Made by a program: the position numbers and the translations under genes
Shown: one piece after another, positions 55,131-64,000 of the stretch
How positions within the stretch are numbered: the first letter of the stretch is position 1
How the letters are laid out: every line of letters starts with the position of its first letter
DNA from: Ceratopteris richardii
Lineage: Eukaryota; Streptophyta; Polypodiopsida; Polypodiales; Pteridaceae
Length of the DNA: 64,000 nucleotides
Reading direction: 5' to 3'
Assembly (NCBI GenBank): GCA_020310875.1
Contig: CM035422.1
Coordinates: 52,776,394 to 52,840,393, forward strand
The notes under the pieces: model-generated
Told to the model about the DNA's origin: nothing
The model's database searches: none
Seen by the model: only the letters and a program-made list of their open reading frames with translations

Positions 55131-56418
55131 AAGGAGAGTCAAGCAAAAAGAAAAAAAGAAGAAAACCAAGCAATAAGCTTCATTAAATAGAATATATCGA
55201 AAGACATATCTCTGTAGGAAGCCCCGCAGGAGCACACAACATTCATCTCTGCACAGAGTCCCGCAGGGACACACAACGGTGGAAAGTACGCAACAAGAAA
55301 GGACAGATCAAGGCCAGCAACTACCTATGAAGAAAGGCAAGAAGATATCCAATGGATACCGAGCCCCGGAAGGTGGTTCGACCTCTTGATCTTCGGGAGG
55401 TCTAGATCGAAGGCTAGAAATCCATACCTTCATACCTTCCATATGGTGCTTGCATTGCAAATACAAAGAGGTTATTGGAGAGCTAGACTACAAATCTACT
55501 GTAGTCCATCTCCACTGGCTACATGTCGGGCAACCTGACTTAACACAACAACCCAAATTTATGAATGTATGAAATACCAAGGGGATTACAGAAGCAAAGG
55601 ATTTAATTCAAATAAAGTAACAGTTTGTCTGACAATCCTTATCGCTTCTTCGACCATTGGGTGCACCTAGTGGAAAGAAAAAAAAAAGAAAGCCAAAACC
55701 AATGCAACAGGTCCCGAGTTATGATCAAGTTCCTTGACCACCGGTAAAACAATATCATTATGACTTCCACAAGAGCTGGCAGTGGTCAACTATGAAGAGG
55801 CTATCAGTTAATAAGGAACCAAATTGACTATAGGCACATAACTAGAGACAAGAAGCAAAGTCTATCAAGGGACGACAAAGACAAAAAGGGGGAGAGTGTT
55901 GTAGAGCAAAGAAGAGCAGAGATGCAAAGAAAAAGAAGGGCCCCAAAAGTTTTCCAATTTGGACACTTTATTTTTGTGATATAGTCACTTTGTAATATAT
56001 TTTCCAATGTAAATGCACTAGAGGAGTCCTCTATATGCATATCCATAGATACCTGTATCATTACCCTTGTAAACTAGTAGGGAATTAGTCTTTTAGTCAA
56101 TAAAGTGCTGGTCTCTTGTGTGAAAGGACCATTTTTAGGGCACATGTATATAATTCATTTTGTGACTCTTTGTAAGGATTTTTTGTCATTGTGAGAATCA
56201 AGAGCACATAATTTCGAATTTGTGTCTTCTCTGCTCTCTATTTTCTTCCTTGTGAGCTTGCATGCATGGATGTGGCTTGAAAAGAGTGATTTGAAGTGTT
56301 GTCTATCCATGGTAGTGCTTGTTTGTTGTTGGTAATGTGTGTGCGAAGTGTAGGAAGTGTTGAAGCAGGTAGGTCATTCCTATTGCTCAGTATTTCACTC
56401 ATAGCTTGAAGTAGAAGT
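55130..56418 (+). mobile_element. LARD-like non-coding LTR element, copy 2 (partial)
   Basis: Plus strand. Internal non-coding part 55130-55884, polypurine tract AAAAAGGGGGAGAG, LTR from 55897 (TGTTGTAGAGCAAAG). The LTR is cut at 56418 by gypsy 4; by comparison with copy 1 about 366 bp of LTR remain on the other side, outside the window. No protein domain is seen in the internal part; frames are short. Confidence 0.75.
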
Positions 56419-57455
56419 TGTTAGTCGGCCATCGGATTGGGACAGACGTAACGAAAATCTTGGTAGGACACGCGCAAAAGGTGGTTACGCACCTATTTGT
56501 ACTTTCTATATAAACCAATGAAAAGAAGTGCTCGAGAGAGGGCGATGTGATTTTGGCCTATTGTCGTGTTATCACCAGACTGTTGGTCTGGTTGTCTGTC
56601 TGAGTATTGATGTAGTGTTTGTTTTTTGCATAACCTCTGTGTTCTACGTTCTTATTTGTATCTGGCTTTGTCTATCATTCTTGTGTCTACCGACGATCTT
56701 GGTACTGTTGATAAACTTCATAACGTTCGGGAGATAACTATACTATCAGTCTGAATGTTACTGTGTAACGATTGGAGTTCTCAGAGTATCTTGGCGATCT
56801 TCTACGTAGACTAATGGTACTGTGTGTATCTGTATTTGTTACCTAGTGAACTCCGTTGAGATTGTGAGTTCCATTACTGTTGTCTGAGTAAGTTGTTTAT
56901 GCATCTCTGTTGGATTGAGCTCACACACTGTGTATTACGACTTCTTGAAAATTTTTGGTCAAGAATTGGCGAAATCCGAGCAACTGTGTAGTGTTCTAAT
57001 ATTCGGATCTACACTGTGTTGTTGTAAATACTGGAATCTGTCTGCCTGCGGCAAAGTTAAGTGCAGTAAAGATCTGCTAAGTTGATTACTGAGTTTCTAG
57101 TACTATGTGTTGGACTCTCAAATTCTCTGCGTTACGGTGTTGTTTGATCGTTGAACCCGTTCTGTGAAGTTGATCGAATACTCTTGTTCTGGTAATTCCA
57201 GTAAGTTTATACGTAGATGCAATATGGCATCTTAGCGCATTTGGTACGTTGGTTGAGCTAAGACTGTGACGGTAAATTCTTAGTACGGCAATTCGATAGA
57301 GTTCTCAACATTATTACCGTGCTGAGTGTGAACAGTACCTTTGGGAACTAAGTACAGGGCCTCTGTATAACAGACCCCTACCACTCCCAAGAACCCTCCC
57401 AAGAATCGGTTAAACGCCCTTCTGATAGTTAGAACGAAGCGTTTAACATCTAACA
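56419..57455 (+). repeat. Gypsy 4 5' LTR (about 1037 bp)
   Basis: Begins TGTTAGTCGGCC, ends ACATCTAACA. CTATATAAACC at 56507 is a TATA box. The start is inferred from the break in LARD homology and the end from the primer site; the 3' copy is not in the window. Confidence 0.8.
56507..56515 (+). promoter_or_regulatory. TATA box of the gypsy 4 LTR
   Basis: CTATATAAA about 90 bp into the LTR, with a CAAT-like CCAATG just after it. It would drive the genomic RNA. Confidence 0.6.
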
Positions 57456-57457
57456 CT

Positions 57458-57475
57458 TGGCACCGTTGCCGGGGA
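57458..57475 (+). promoter_or_regulatory. Gypsy 4 primer-binding site (tRNA-Asp type)
   Basis: TGGCACCGTTGCCGGGGA, two bases after the LTR; one base different from the gypsy 3 site and from the plant tRNA-Asp complement. Confidence 0.85.
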
Positions 57476-57650
57476 GGTGGCATCAAGATTGCCATTTACC
57501 TGACGAAAGTGTTATCTGTGGGAAGGTGGCATCAAGATTGCCATTTACCTGACGAAAGTGTTATCTGTGGGAAAGTGGCATCAAGATCGTCATTCATCTG
57601 TCGGAATCAAACATCAAGATTACCGTTCGTTTGTCGAAAGTAGCAACAGA
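57474..57650 (+). repeat. Tandem repeats in the gypsy 4 leader
   Basis: Two nearly perfect copies of about 54 bp, each with GTGGCATCAAGATTGCCATT and CTGACGAAAGTGTTATCTGT, followed by two more diverged units (ATCAAGATCGTCATTCATCT and ATCAAGATTACCGTTCGTTT). They start directly after the primer site. Confidence 0.88.
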
Positions 57651-57737
57651 ACCAGATTGTTGCAAACTTGTTGTGGAAACGTGATTATAAAAATTTTATC
57701 GATAGTGATACTACGCGATTAGTACAAAAGATGATAC

Positions 57738-59110
57738 ATGCCGGTTACTCGATCCGGTGAAACGTATCCCAAGAACCGTCAAACTGGAGTACTTAATTTA
57801 CTAAAGATAACTCCAGGAGGAAGAAGTACAACTAGGTCTGACCCAGTTGTCAAGAAAGTCAAGAACGTCAGAAGTGATTCCGGTTATATTCCGGTGGAAC
57901 GTGCTACGCCTCTGGTACATTCCAGTACTATTTCGGCACAGTCTATCGAAGATATAGTAACTCCAGAATCTACCAAGACGCAGTCTGAAGCTAGTTTAAC
58001 AATCTTGGATAAAGATTCAAATTTGTTTATGGCTAGAAACACTTTAGCCAAAGAATTTTGCGAAGACGAAAAAACACCATATTCTGGCAAAAATTCGGCA
58101 CATTTCGGTGATATTTCGGTAATAGAATCACAGTTTTTCGGCGACGGTTTACCATTTTTTGGTGAATCTTCAGCCCAGCCACCGCTTTTTGGAGTAAGTT
58201 CCCCTACACTCGACATCAAGAAGGAATGAACTTTGTTCGAAACCGAGATTTGAAGTATACTGAGTAAAATCATCGAACCGGAAAGTGCACAGTCCGACGA
58301 TACAGATTCCTATAGTTCAGATATTCAGCCCCGAAATCCAGAAGATATTCACAATACACTGGCCATGAACGGGCAACAACAACAACAGCAGCAGCAACAA
58401 CAAGTATGCCCACCAAGGCCGACTCCGACAGGAGTGACGTACACTAAATTTGGTGGATTCCCAGGAGATGATCCGGATGCTCACGTATGCACATTCGAGA
58501 TAAGCTACGCAGTTCTCAACCATCCACCGGATCCGGCGTATAAGGCTATTGTTTTTCAATCGACATTGGTCAATGAAGCAGCTAGATGGCTTACAGAATA
58601 TGATATTAATCACTTCGGCACCTATGAAGAAGTTCAAGATGCCTTTTTGCAAAGATTCAGACTAAAGAAGAATCCAGCTGAAATTTTTGATTACCTGCAA
58701 AACAATAGGCAGAAGATAAATCAAACTGTACAGGAGTACGCTACTCTATTCAGGACGCATCTAAGGCAGTTACCACCAGCACACGCCAACCTACGGGACG
58801 ACGTTATTACTCAGTGATTTATCAATGGCTTGACTCCACAACTTAAACAGATTATGATACGCTGTGTAGGAGCAATGACACTGGGTGCAGTGATTGCAAT
58901 GGCTCTGTAGCTGGAAAACAAGGTTGGAGGATTTACAAAGGATCTGGAATGGTTAAAAACAAATAGAAATGTCACCGAAGATATGACCAGACAAGTATAC
59001 TGCATCACATGCAAGAATTCAGGCCATACTAGTGCCACTTGTGCACTTAATCAGCTATTCTGTGCTATCTGCAACACTGCCGGACACACCACCAAAAGTG
59101 CGCATACAAT
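57738..59110 (+). pseudogene. Gypsy 4 gag
   Basis: MPVTRSGETYPKNRQTG starts the frame. Stops at 58227 and about 58251 interrupt it, but the same frame continues (DIQPRNPEDIHNTLAM, a Q10 run) to the capsid-like part: FGGFPGDDPDAHVCTFEI, ARWLTEYDINHFGTYEEV, LRQLPPAHANLR. Further stops at 58815 and 58905 lie in FINGLTPQLKQ and LENKVGG. Zinc knuckles: CITCKNSGHTSATC, and CAICNTAGHTTK which is disturbed by a frameshift near 59100. Confidence 0.85.
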
Positions 59111-59116
59111 GCCAAA

Positions 59117-60718
59117 GTGCAGGGAACCGCAACTGTCAATGCTATTATACAGGAACCAGGGCAGCCAGCCAATCACTATGTGCCTCCGCAAATGAAAAAC
59201 AACCAGCAACAAGGATATCGAAATTATAGAGGACAGAGAAATAACAACTATAATGCAAATCGCTGGCAGACCGGACCACCATCAGAAAATCCCAATCTGC
59301 CACCACCGCGCTGTCATTTCTGTGGTGAATTTGGTCACATTAGAAGATTCTGTAAGGATGCAGCTGAATATGATCAGAGGAAGAAGGAACGACAAAATCC
59401 AATGGCTAATATGGTACAAATCACACCAGTAGAAACGCAAGCTACAGTAATTCAGACCCGCTCCGGTAAACAACTGCAGCCTGCAGCAGAATTATTTGAA
59501 CCAAGTATACGTGAACAACAAAGGATGTACAACAAAGCTAGTCAATGGACCACCGCAGAACCTCCAGTCTTCCCCGATCCTATTCCGATAACCCAGACTC
59601 CGTTAACCGAAGAAGGGACACAACAACAGGATTCCAATTCAGCAGCAGGCACATCATCAGCAGCAGGTACATCAGCAGCAGCAGGCACCTCCTCAGCGGC
59701 AGACACATCATCTTCAGCAGGCGCATCATCTTCAGAATCTGTGGAAACAATCCAATCACAAAAGGCCTGGGAAATTTTATCTAAAGCATCCATCACTCTT
59801 CCTTTGGGCCAATTACTTGCACTAGTACCGGGAGTTCGACAGCAATTTCAACAACAGTTCAGTCCTGTGTCTTCCTGCATTCCGACGACAGCAACTGTGC
59901 AACCGGAACCTGATTCTACGGTCGATCATTTAGTTCCTTTGATAACGGTATGGTATAAGAATCATAAAATCACACAGGTACTAATTGATGGAGGATCTGG
60001 AGTCAACCTTGCTACTGCTGCACTATGTAAAAAGTTAGGGTGGACCGAAATCGAACCAGTTCAGTTTTTTGTCAGAATGGCCGACCAATCAAGAGTCCAT
60101 CCCATTAGACTTGTACGAAATGTACCAATCACTTTACAAGGTACAAAATTTAAAATGACCTTTGTCATACTGGATTTACCGGAATCCACTCTTGATTACA
60201 ACCTCCTTTTTGGTCGACCTTGGCTAAAGCACGCTAAGGTGATACAGGATTGGTCTGCACAAGAGCTCACTTTCAAGGATAAAAATCGTAAATACATTGT
60301 AAAATTAGATGCCATACAACCTTGCGAGTTGCATGCTAGACCGTATTTGGCGGAACCAGTTCATATGCTAGATGGTTTGTCAGATGATGAAGAAGAAGAG
60401 TTTCTGAAAAATAACATTAACTTGATTTCCCTAGGAACTGTTGATCTGCAATCTGTTGTAGATAAGTGGAACCCTGCAGTTTGTACAGTAATGACTGTAA
60501 AAGAAGAAGATAAAAAGGAAGATATTGCGGTTATAGATGACGCTCAATTGCAACAACTTTTTAAGCCAGCTGACAATACAGAGAAGCCTCAACAATTTTA
60601 TGTCCCAGAAGATCAGTTGATCACTTATAATTTAGGCGATGAAGATCATCCGCGTCCTGTCAAGATAAAGCAAAACTTACCGGAAACATTTCAAGTAGGC
60701 TTAATCCAGCTACTCTGA
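59117..60718 (+). CDS. Gypsy 4 end of gag and protease
   Basis: 533 codons open. It begins after the frameshift; the first ATG is not a natural start. An Asn/Gln/Arg-rich stretch (NYRGQRNNNYNANRW) is followed by a third knuckle CHFCGEFGHIRRFC (59317). Then TRSGKQLQPAAELF and a low-complexity Ser/Ala/Gly/Thr run (59635-59745). The protease has VLIDGGSGVNLATAAL (59985), MADQSRVHP and LLFGRPWLKHAKVIQDW, the same D-G-G-S-G form as gypsy 1. It ends at a TGA (60716-60718) just before EFSDVFAWNYKDM, the start of RT. Confidence 0.88.
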   Translation: MQGTATVNAIIQEPGQPANHYVPPQMKNNQQQGYRNYRGQRNNNYNANRWQTGPPSENPNLPPPRCHFCGEFGHIRRFCKDAAEYDQRKKERQNPMANMVQITPVETQATVIQTRSGKQLQPAAELFEPSIREQQRMYNKASQWTTAEPPVFPDPIPITQTPLTEEGTQQQDSNSAAGTSSAAGTSAAAGTSSAADTSSSAGASSSESVETIQSQKAWEILSKASITLPLGQLLALVPGVRQQFQQQFSPVSSCIPTTATVQPEPDSTVDHLVPLITVWYKNHKITQVLIDGGSGVNLATAALCKKLGWTEIEPVQFFVRMADQSRVHPIRLVRNVPITLQGTKFKMTFVILDLPESTLDYNLLFGRPWLKHAKVIQDWSAQELTFKDKNRKYIVKLDAIQPCELHARPYLAEPVHMLDGLSDDEEEEFLKNNINLISLGTVDLQSVVDKWNPAVCTVMTVKEEDKKEDIAVIDDAQLQQLFKPADNTEKPQQFYVPEDQLITYNLGDEDHPRPVKIKQNLPETFQVGLIQLL

Positions 60719-61775
60719 GAATTCTCCGATGTCTTTGCATGGAATTACAAAGATATGAAAGGATTGGACCCACGCATCTATCAGCATAGAGTCATGCTGA
60801 AGCCGGAGGCCAAACCGAATAAACAACCCAACTACCGGATGAATCCAAACTATGCATCATAGGTAAAGGCAGAACTTGATAGGCTACTTAAAGTCGGATT
60901 CATTGTACCAGTAGAGCATGCTGAATGGATCTCTCCAATTGTTATTGTCCCTAAGAAGAATAAGCAATTATGAATATGTGTAGATTACCGGAAACTGAAC
61001 GCAGCCACAGTGCCTGATCCTTTTCCGATCCCTTTTCTGGACACAATGCTTGATAGAGTAGCAGGCCACGAAATGTATTCATTCTTAGACGGATACAGTG
61101 GATATAATCAAGTTAGAATGGCTGAACAGATATACCAAAAACTGCATTCATTACCAACTGGGGTGTATTTGCTTGTACTGTTATGTGGTTTGGATTAAGG
61201 AATGCCCCAAGTACATTCCAAAGGTGTATGCAGGAAATATTTTCTCCTTATCTTACTTCGTTTATGCAAGTATACCTCGACGATTTTTCAATTTTTGGTA
61301 AGATGATAGCACACCTGTTCCATTTACGGTGCTGCTTTGAAAAATGCAGAGAATACAGACTCTGTTTGAACGCAAACAAATCCGTGTTTGCGGTTTTTTG
61401 TGGCAAGCTACTTGGCCACATCGTATCTGCACAAGGTATACGAGTAGATCCAGACAAGATCATGGCAGTATTAGAAGCTCCGGTGCCCACTACACCGAAG
61501 GAAGTTATGCGCTTCATGGGCCAAGTAAGGTGGCATGGTCGACACCTACGGTGGCTTGCTCATTTGGCAATACGACTGAACAAGCTAATCACCAAGACTC
61601 CTCGACAATTTGAGTGGAATCAGGAATGTCAGATAGCATTTGATCGTTTAAAGAGTTTATTAACACAAGTTCCCATCTTACAGCCTCCGGATTGGGATCG
61701 CCCATTTCATGTATCTGACAGAGTAATTTCATGTATATGTCTAGAAGTTCAGACATTACTTGTTGGGCCGTAAAT
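60719..61775 (+). pseudogene. Gypsy 4 reverse transcriptase
   Basis: DVFAWNYKDMKGL, a NYRMNPNYAS-VKAELDRLL stretch (stop), HAEWISPIVIVPKKN (stop), VPDPFPIPFLDTM, YSFLDGYSGYNQVRM. A frameshift follows, then WFGLRNAPSTFQRCM, FMQVYLDDFSIFG (catalytic YLDD), GKLLGHIVSAQGI, and a decayed RFMGQV connection. It ends DWDRPFHV. The following RNase H core, about 75 residues including the VDAS Asp and the TERE Glu, is missing. Confidence 0.83.
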
Positions 61776-63304
61776 TTACTTTTCATGTAGATCATGCTGC
61801 ACTTGTCTATCTAGTTTGGCAACAGCATCTAGGTGGACGATTAGCACGATGGGTTCTACTTTTACAGGAATCTGACTACGAAGTCATTCATCGGCCAGGC
61901 AGCTCACATGCCTTAGCAGATTTCCTCTCCCGATTAGATTTTGGTGAAGCTCCGGTAGGCATAGATGACACAACTCCGGCGATTTATGTCTCTGAACCAA
62001 TGAATGATGAAATTACAGACCCACCTATACTATCTACATATTATGATCAGATCCTGACCTTTCTTACTGATGGCTGCCTCCCATCTCAGATTTCTACGGC
62101 ACTACGCAGGAAAATTGCAGTTTTCAGTCGCCGATTTCGGTTGATTGCTGGCGAACTATATTATGTAGATTATACTGGAATTTTACTTCGATGTATTCCA
62201 CCACATGAAGTTAACTCAGTTATTACTTTGGCTCACTCAATTCCTTCCGGTGGCCATTTTGCTGTAGACTTAACACACCGAAAAATTCTGCAAAGTGGTC
62301 TCTGGTGGCCAACTATATACAGAGATGTATTGCAGTTTGTCAAACAATGTGATACTTATCAAAGATCTGGACAGCCCTTGCAACATCATCTTTTCCCTCT
62401 GCAACCCATCTTACCATTGGAACCTTTCCAGAAGTGGGTTCTAGACTTTATCGGTCCGATTACACCTCCAACAGTCTTCAGTAACAACCGTTACATACTG
62501 ACCTGTACAGACTATGCAACCAGATGGGCAGAAGCCTGGGCTTTATGGTCTGCTACAGCTATCGCGGTAGCAAAGTGTCTGCTAACCTATGTCTTTCCAC
62601 GTTTTGGCTTACCACTGGAACTTGTTTCAGATCAAGGCACTCATTTTGTCAACAATTTAATGAAGGCACTTACACAGTCGTTCCAGGTCACACATAAGTT
62701 TAGTTCTCCTTATTATCCTCGTGCAAATGGCCTGGCTGAGAGTACAAACAAATCTCTGCTGAATATGCTCTAAAAACTCATTTTAGAAGCACCGAAAAGA
62801 TGGGATCAACTGCTACCTGCAGTATTATGGGCATATCGGACTACATACAAGGTAACAACAAGATTAACACCTTTCAAACTAGCTTATGGATTAGAAGCAA
62901 TAGCACCAATGGAGATAGTTATACCAAGTTTACGAGTAGCAATCGCTCAGAAACTGCTACCGGAAAACTCAATGTCATTTCGGTTGGATACACTCAGAGA
63001 GTTAGACGAGCAACGATGGCACAGTTTTTTAACTATGCAGGAAGTACAACTAAGACAGGCTCGGACGCATGATCGACACTTAAAAACTCTAGTTTTTACG
63101 GTGGGACAACTTGTCCTTTTTTATAATGCAAAGTCAAATCGGTCTGCTGGTAAATTCAAATTACGATGGTATGGTCCTTACCGAATTTCAGAACAAGTGG
63201 GCCCAGCAACTTTTCGGTTGACTACGTTGACCGGAAACCCTCTTCCGAAAGTAATCAACGGTTCGAAGTTGCGGCCATACCAACACACACCTAACCCGAA
63301 CTAA
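61760..63304 (+). pseudogene. Gypsy 4 RNase H end and integrase
   Basis: FRHYLLGRKFTFHVDHAALVYLV (last RNase H motif), then RPGSSHALADFLSR, a hairpin (FRLIAGELYYVDYTG), H2C2 with HSIPSGGHF and CDTY (second Cys changed to Tyr), VLDFIGPI (Asp), LVSDQGTHFVNN (Asp), NGLAESTNK (Glu). A TAA at 62771-62773 follows NML. The same frame goes on with WAYRTTYKVTTRLTPFKLAYG and a C-terminal barrel (VGQLVLFYN, WYGPYRI, NGSKLRPY) to the natural stop at 63304. There is only one H2C2 module here and no protease after integrase. Confidence 0.87.
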
Positions 63305-63648
63305 AACGTTTTTCGGTGGGCCGCATCGTTTGGCGGTCGCTTTTGTTTCCTTTTCTTTTCCTTTCTTTTATTGCGTACTTAATAATTTAAGTCTGTAAAT
63401 ATCTGCGTCTTGATTCCTAATTATGTCAGAAGCCGCCCTGATCTTGCCAGCTACTCATGCATGCACACCAAGTTAAAGAATTATCGTTTCAATACCGCAC
63501 GATGATTAAGCATCCCTCATTACCCTCCACCGCGACACATCTATTTAAACTTTTCTATTTCGCCGAAAATCGCTATTGTGTTTGTGTGCTTGTATGCTTG
63601 TGAAATCCCTGTGTGCCTGCGTTTTGAGCCTGTTATCTGTGTTGCGCC
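63305..63648 (+). promoter_or_regulatory. Gypsy 4 spacer after pol with a TATA-like box
   Basis: A pyrimidine-rich stretch (TTTCCTTTTCTTTTCC), then CTATTTAAAC at 63541-63550 in a C-rich context (CATTACCCTCCACCGCGAC), about 100 bp before the next ATG. It could be an internal promoter for the extra ORF; an intron of a spliced RNA is an alternative. Confidence 0.45.
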
Positions 63649-64000
63649 ATGGAAGCTTTGGCTAATTATGCCGCTTTCCGTGATGGACTCCCTACTGATG
63701 TAGGAGAGTTGTTGCGCAACCGTGGGCTTGCAAATTTCGCTGAATTACCGTGGCATTCAGTGGAAGCCCACCCCTTCTTTGCACAGATCATATCCGCCAT
63801 CGCTCAATCACAAGCCAACGAGCGAAGATGGGCTATCACTTCCTTACCTGCCCGAACCGTAATCACCTTCCAAACTTTCGCTGAGTCGTATCGACTCCCT
63901 TCGCAAGGCCGAGAGAATGACCCGAATTTGCCATTAGCCACCATGAACCAGTTATTCCCTAGATACTCATCCAACGAATATGCAATCTTATGTCGACCAG
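63649..64000 (+). CDS. Gypsy 4 extra ORF downstream of pol (5' part, runs off the window)
   Basis: ATG 63649 in a good context (GCGCCATGG) opens a frame of 117 codons that is still open at the window end. It begins MEALANYAAFRDGLPTD, then LLRNRGLANFAELP, HPFFAQIISAIAQSQAN, RRWAITSLPARTVITFQTF and SYRLPSQG. The pattern of a short beta segment then TVITFQTFAESYRLP recalls the plant-mobile-domain-like or plant-transposon-protein type domain. LPTD...RGLANF recalls LPTIELRRLF...GLANVF in the gypsy 1 extra ORF. Sense orientation after pol, as in gypsy 1. Function unknown; not an obvious envelope protein. Confidence 0.65.
   Translation, partial: MEALANYAAFRDGLPTDVGELLRNRGLANFAELPWHSVEAHPFFAQIISAIAQSQANERRWAITSLPARTVITFQTFAESYRLPSQGRENDPNLPLATMNQLFPRYSSNEYAILCRP

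Larger units (their letters stand above)
56419..64000 (+). mobile_element. Gypsy 4: Ty3/gypsy element, 3' end outside the window
   Basis: 5' LTR 56419-57455, tRNA-Asp-type primer site, tandem leader repeats, gag, protease, RT, RNase H (deleted), integrase, then a separate ORF running off the window end. The start is fixed because LARD homology (copy 1) breaks off exactly at TGTTAGTCGGCC; GAAGT (56414-56418) is the predicted target duplication. At least seven stops, a frameshift and an internal deletion make it inactive. Confidence 0.9.

Noticed and set aside
1..64000. Host protein genes, tRNA or rRNA genes
   Set aside because: No domain of a cellular protein, no exon series with consistent splice sites, and no tRNA-like or rRNA sequence was recognised; tRNA resemblance is limited to primer-binding sites.

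Overview
This window looks like intergenic DNA from a large plant nuclear genome. No cellular protein gene, rRNA, tRNA or CRISPR array is visible. Almost every coding trace belongs to LTR retrotransposons of both plant superfamilies: Ty3/gypsy (order RT-RNase H-integrase, tRNA-Asp-type primer sites) and Ty1/copia (order integrase-RT-RNase H, initiator-Met-type primer site). There is also one CACTA transposase fragment and long CA/TA microsatellites. The species cannot be named from this; a seed plant or fern with a big, slowly purged genome fits.

Layout, left to right. 1-4.3 kb: AT-rich sequence with a CACTA transposase relic split by a 0.6 kb microsatellite. 4.3-5.3 kb: copia relic E (minus), carrying part of a second copia LTR (type A). 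That LTR was hit at CAAAC by gypsy 1 (5387-16519), the youngest element. Gypsy 1 has 900/897-bp LTRs that are almost identical, one long gag-pol frame with one nonsense codon, a C-rich minisatellite and an extra sense ORF after pol. 16.5-18.4 kb: rest of the A-type LTR and a non-coding LTR element (LARD-like, minus). 18.6-19.7 kb: dispersed repeat R1. 19.9-29.9 kb: copia B (plus), split by copia A (minus, 23351-28777, target duplication AGGAT). 29.9-44.35 kb: gypsy 2 (minus), split just after its RT catalytic motif by its relative gypsy 3 (plus, 33296-43862, target duplication ACGTG). 44.35-56.4 kb: a mosaic of broken copia pieces, a 1.6 kb inversion, a long solo-type LTR, repeat R2 and a second LARD-like copy. 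56.4-64 kb: gypsy 4 (plus), inserted in that LARD copy and running off the window; it also has an extra ORF after pol.

The most unusual content is the gypsy 2/3 family. Both copies carry two successive H2C2 zinc-binding modules before the integrase core, and a retropepsin-like domain after the integrase. No protease is recognisable between gag and RT. The gypsy 3 leader also holds about 0.75 kb of repeated palindromes (core TATCGCGATA). A second theme is that the junctions copia-C/A-LTR/LARD recur at the same internal positions in two places and opposite orientations, so two arms of the window appear to descend from one nested composite.

The elements act only on themselves: gag would form particles; RT and RNase H copy the RNA from the tRNA primer site to the polypurine tract; integrase inserts the copy. 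All elements except gypsy 1 carry several inactivating breaks, and gypsy 1 carries at least one. All coordinates, identities and domain calls were read by eye. No alignment or database search was run.
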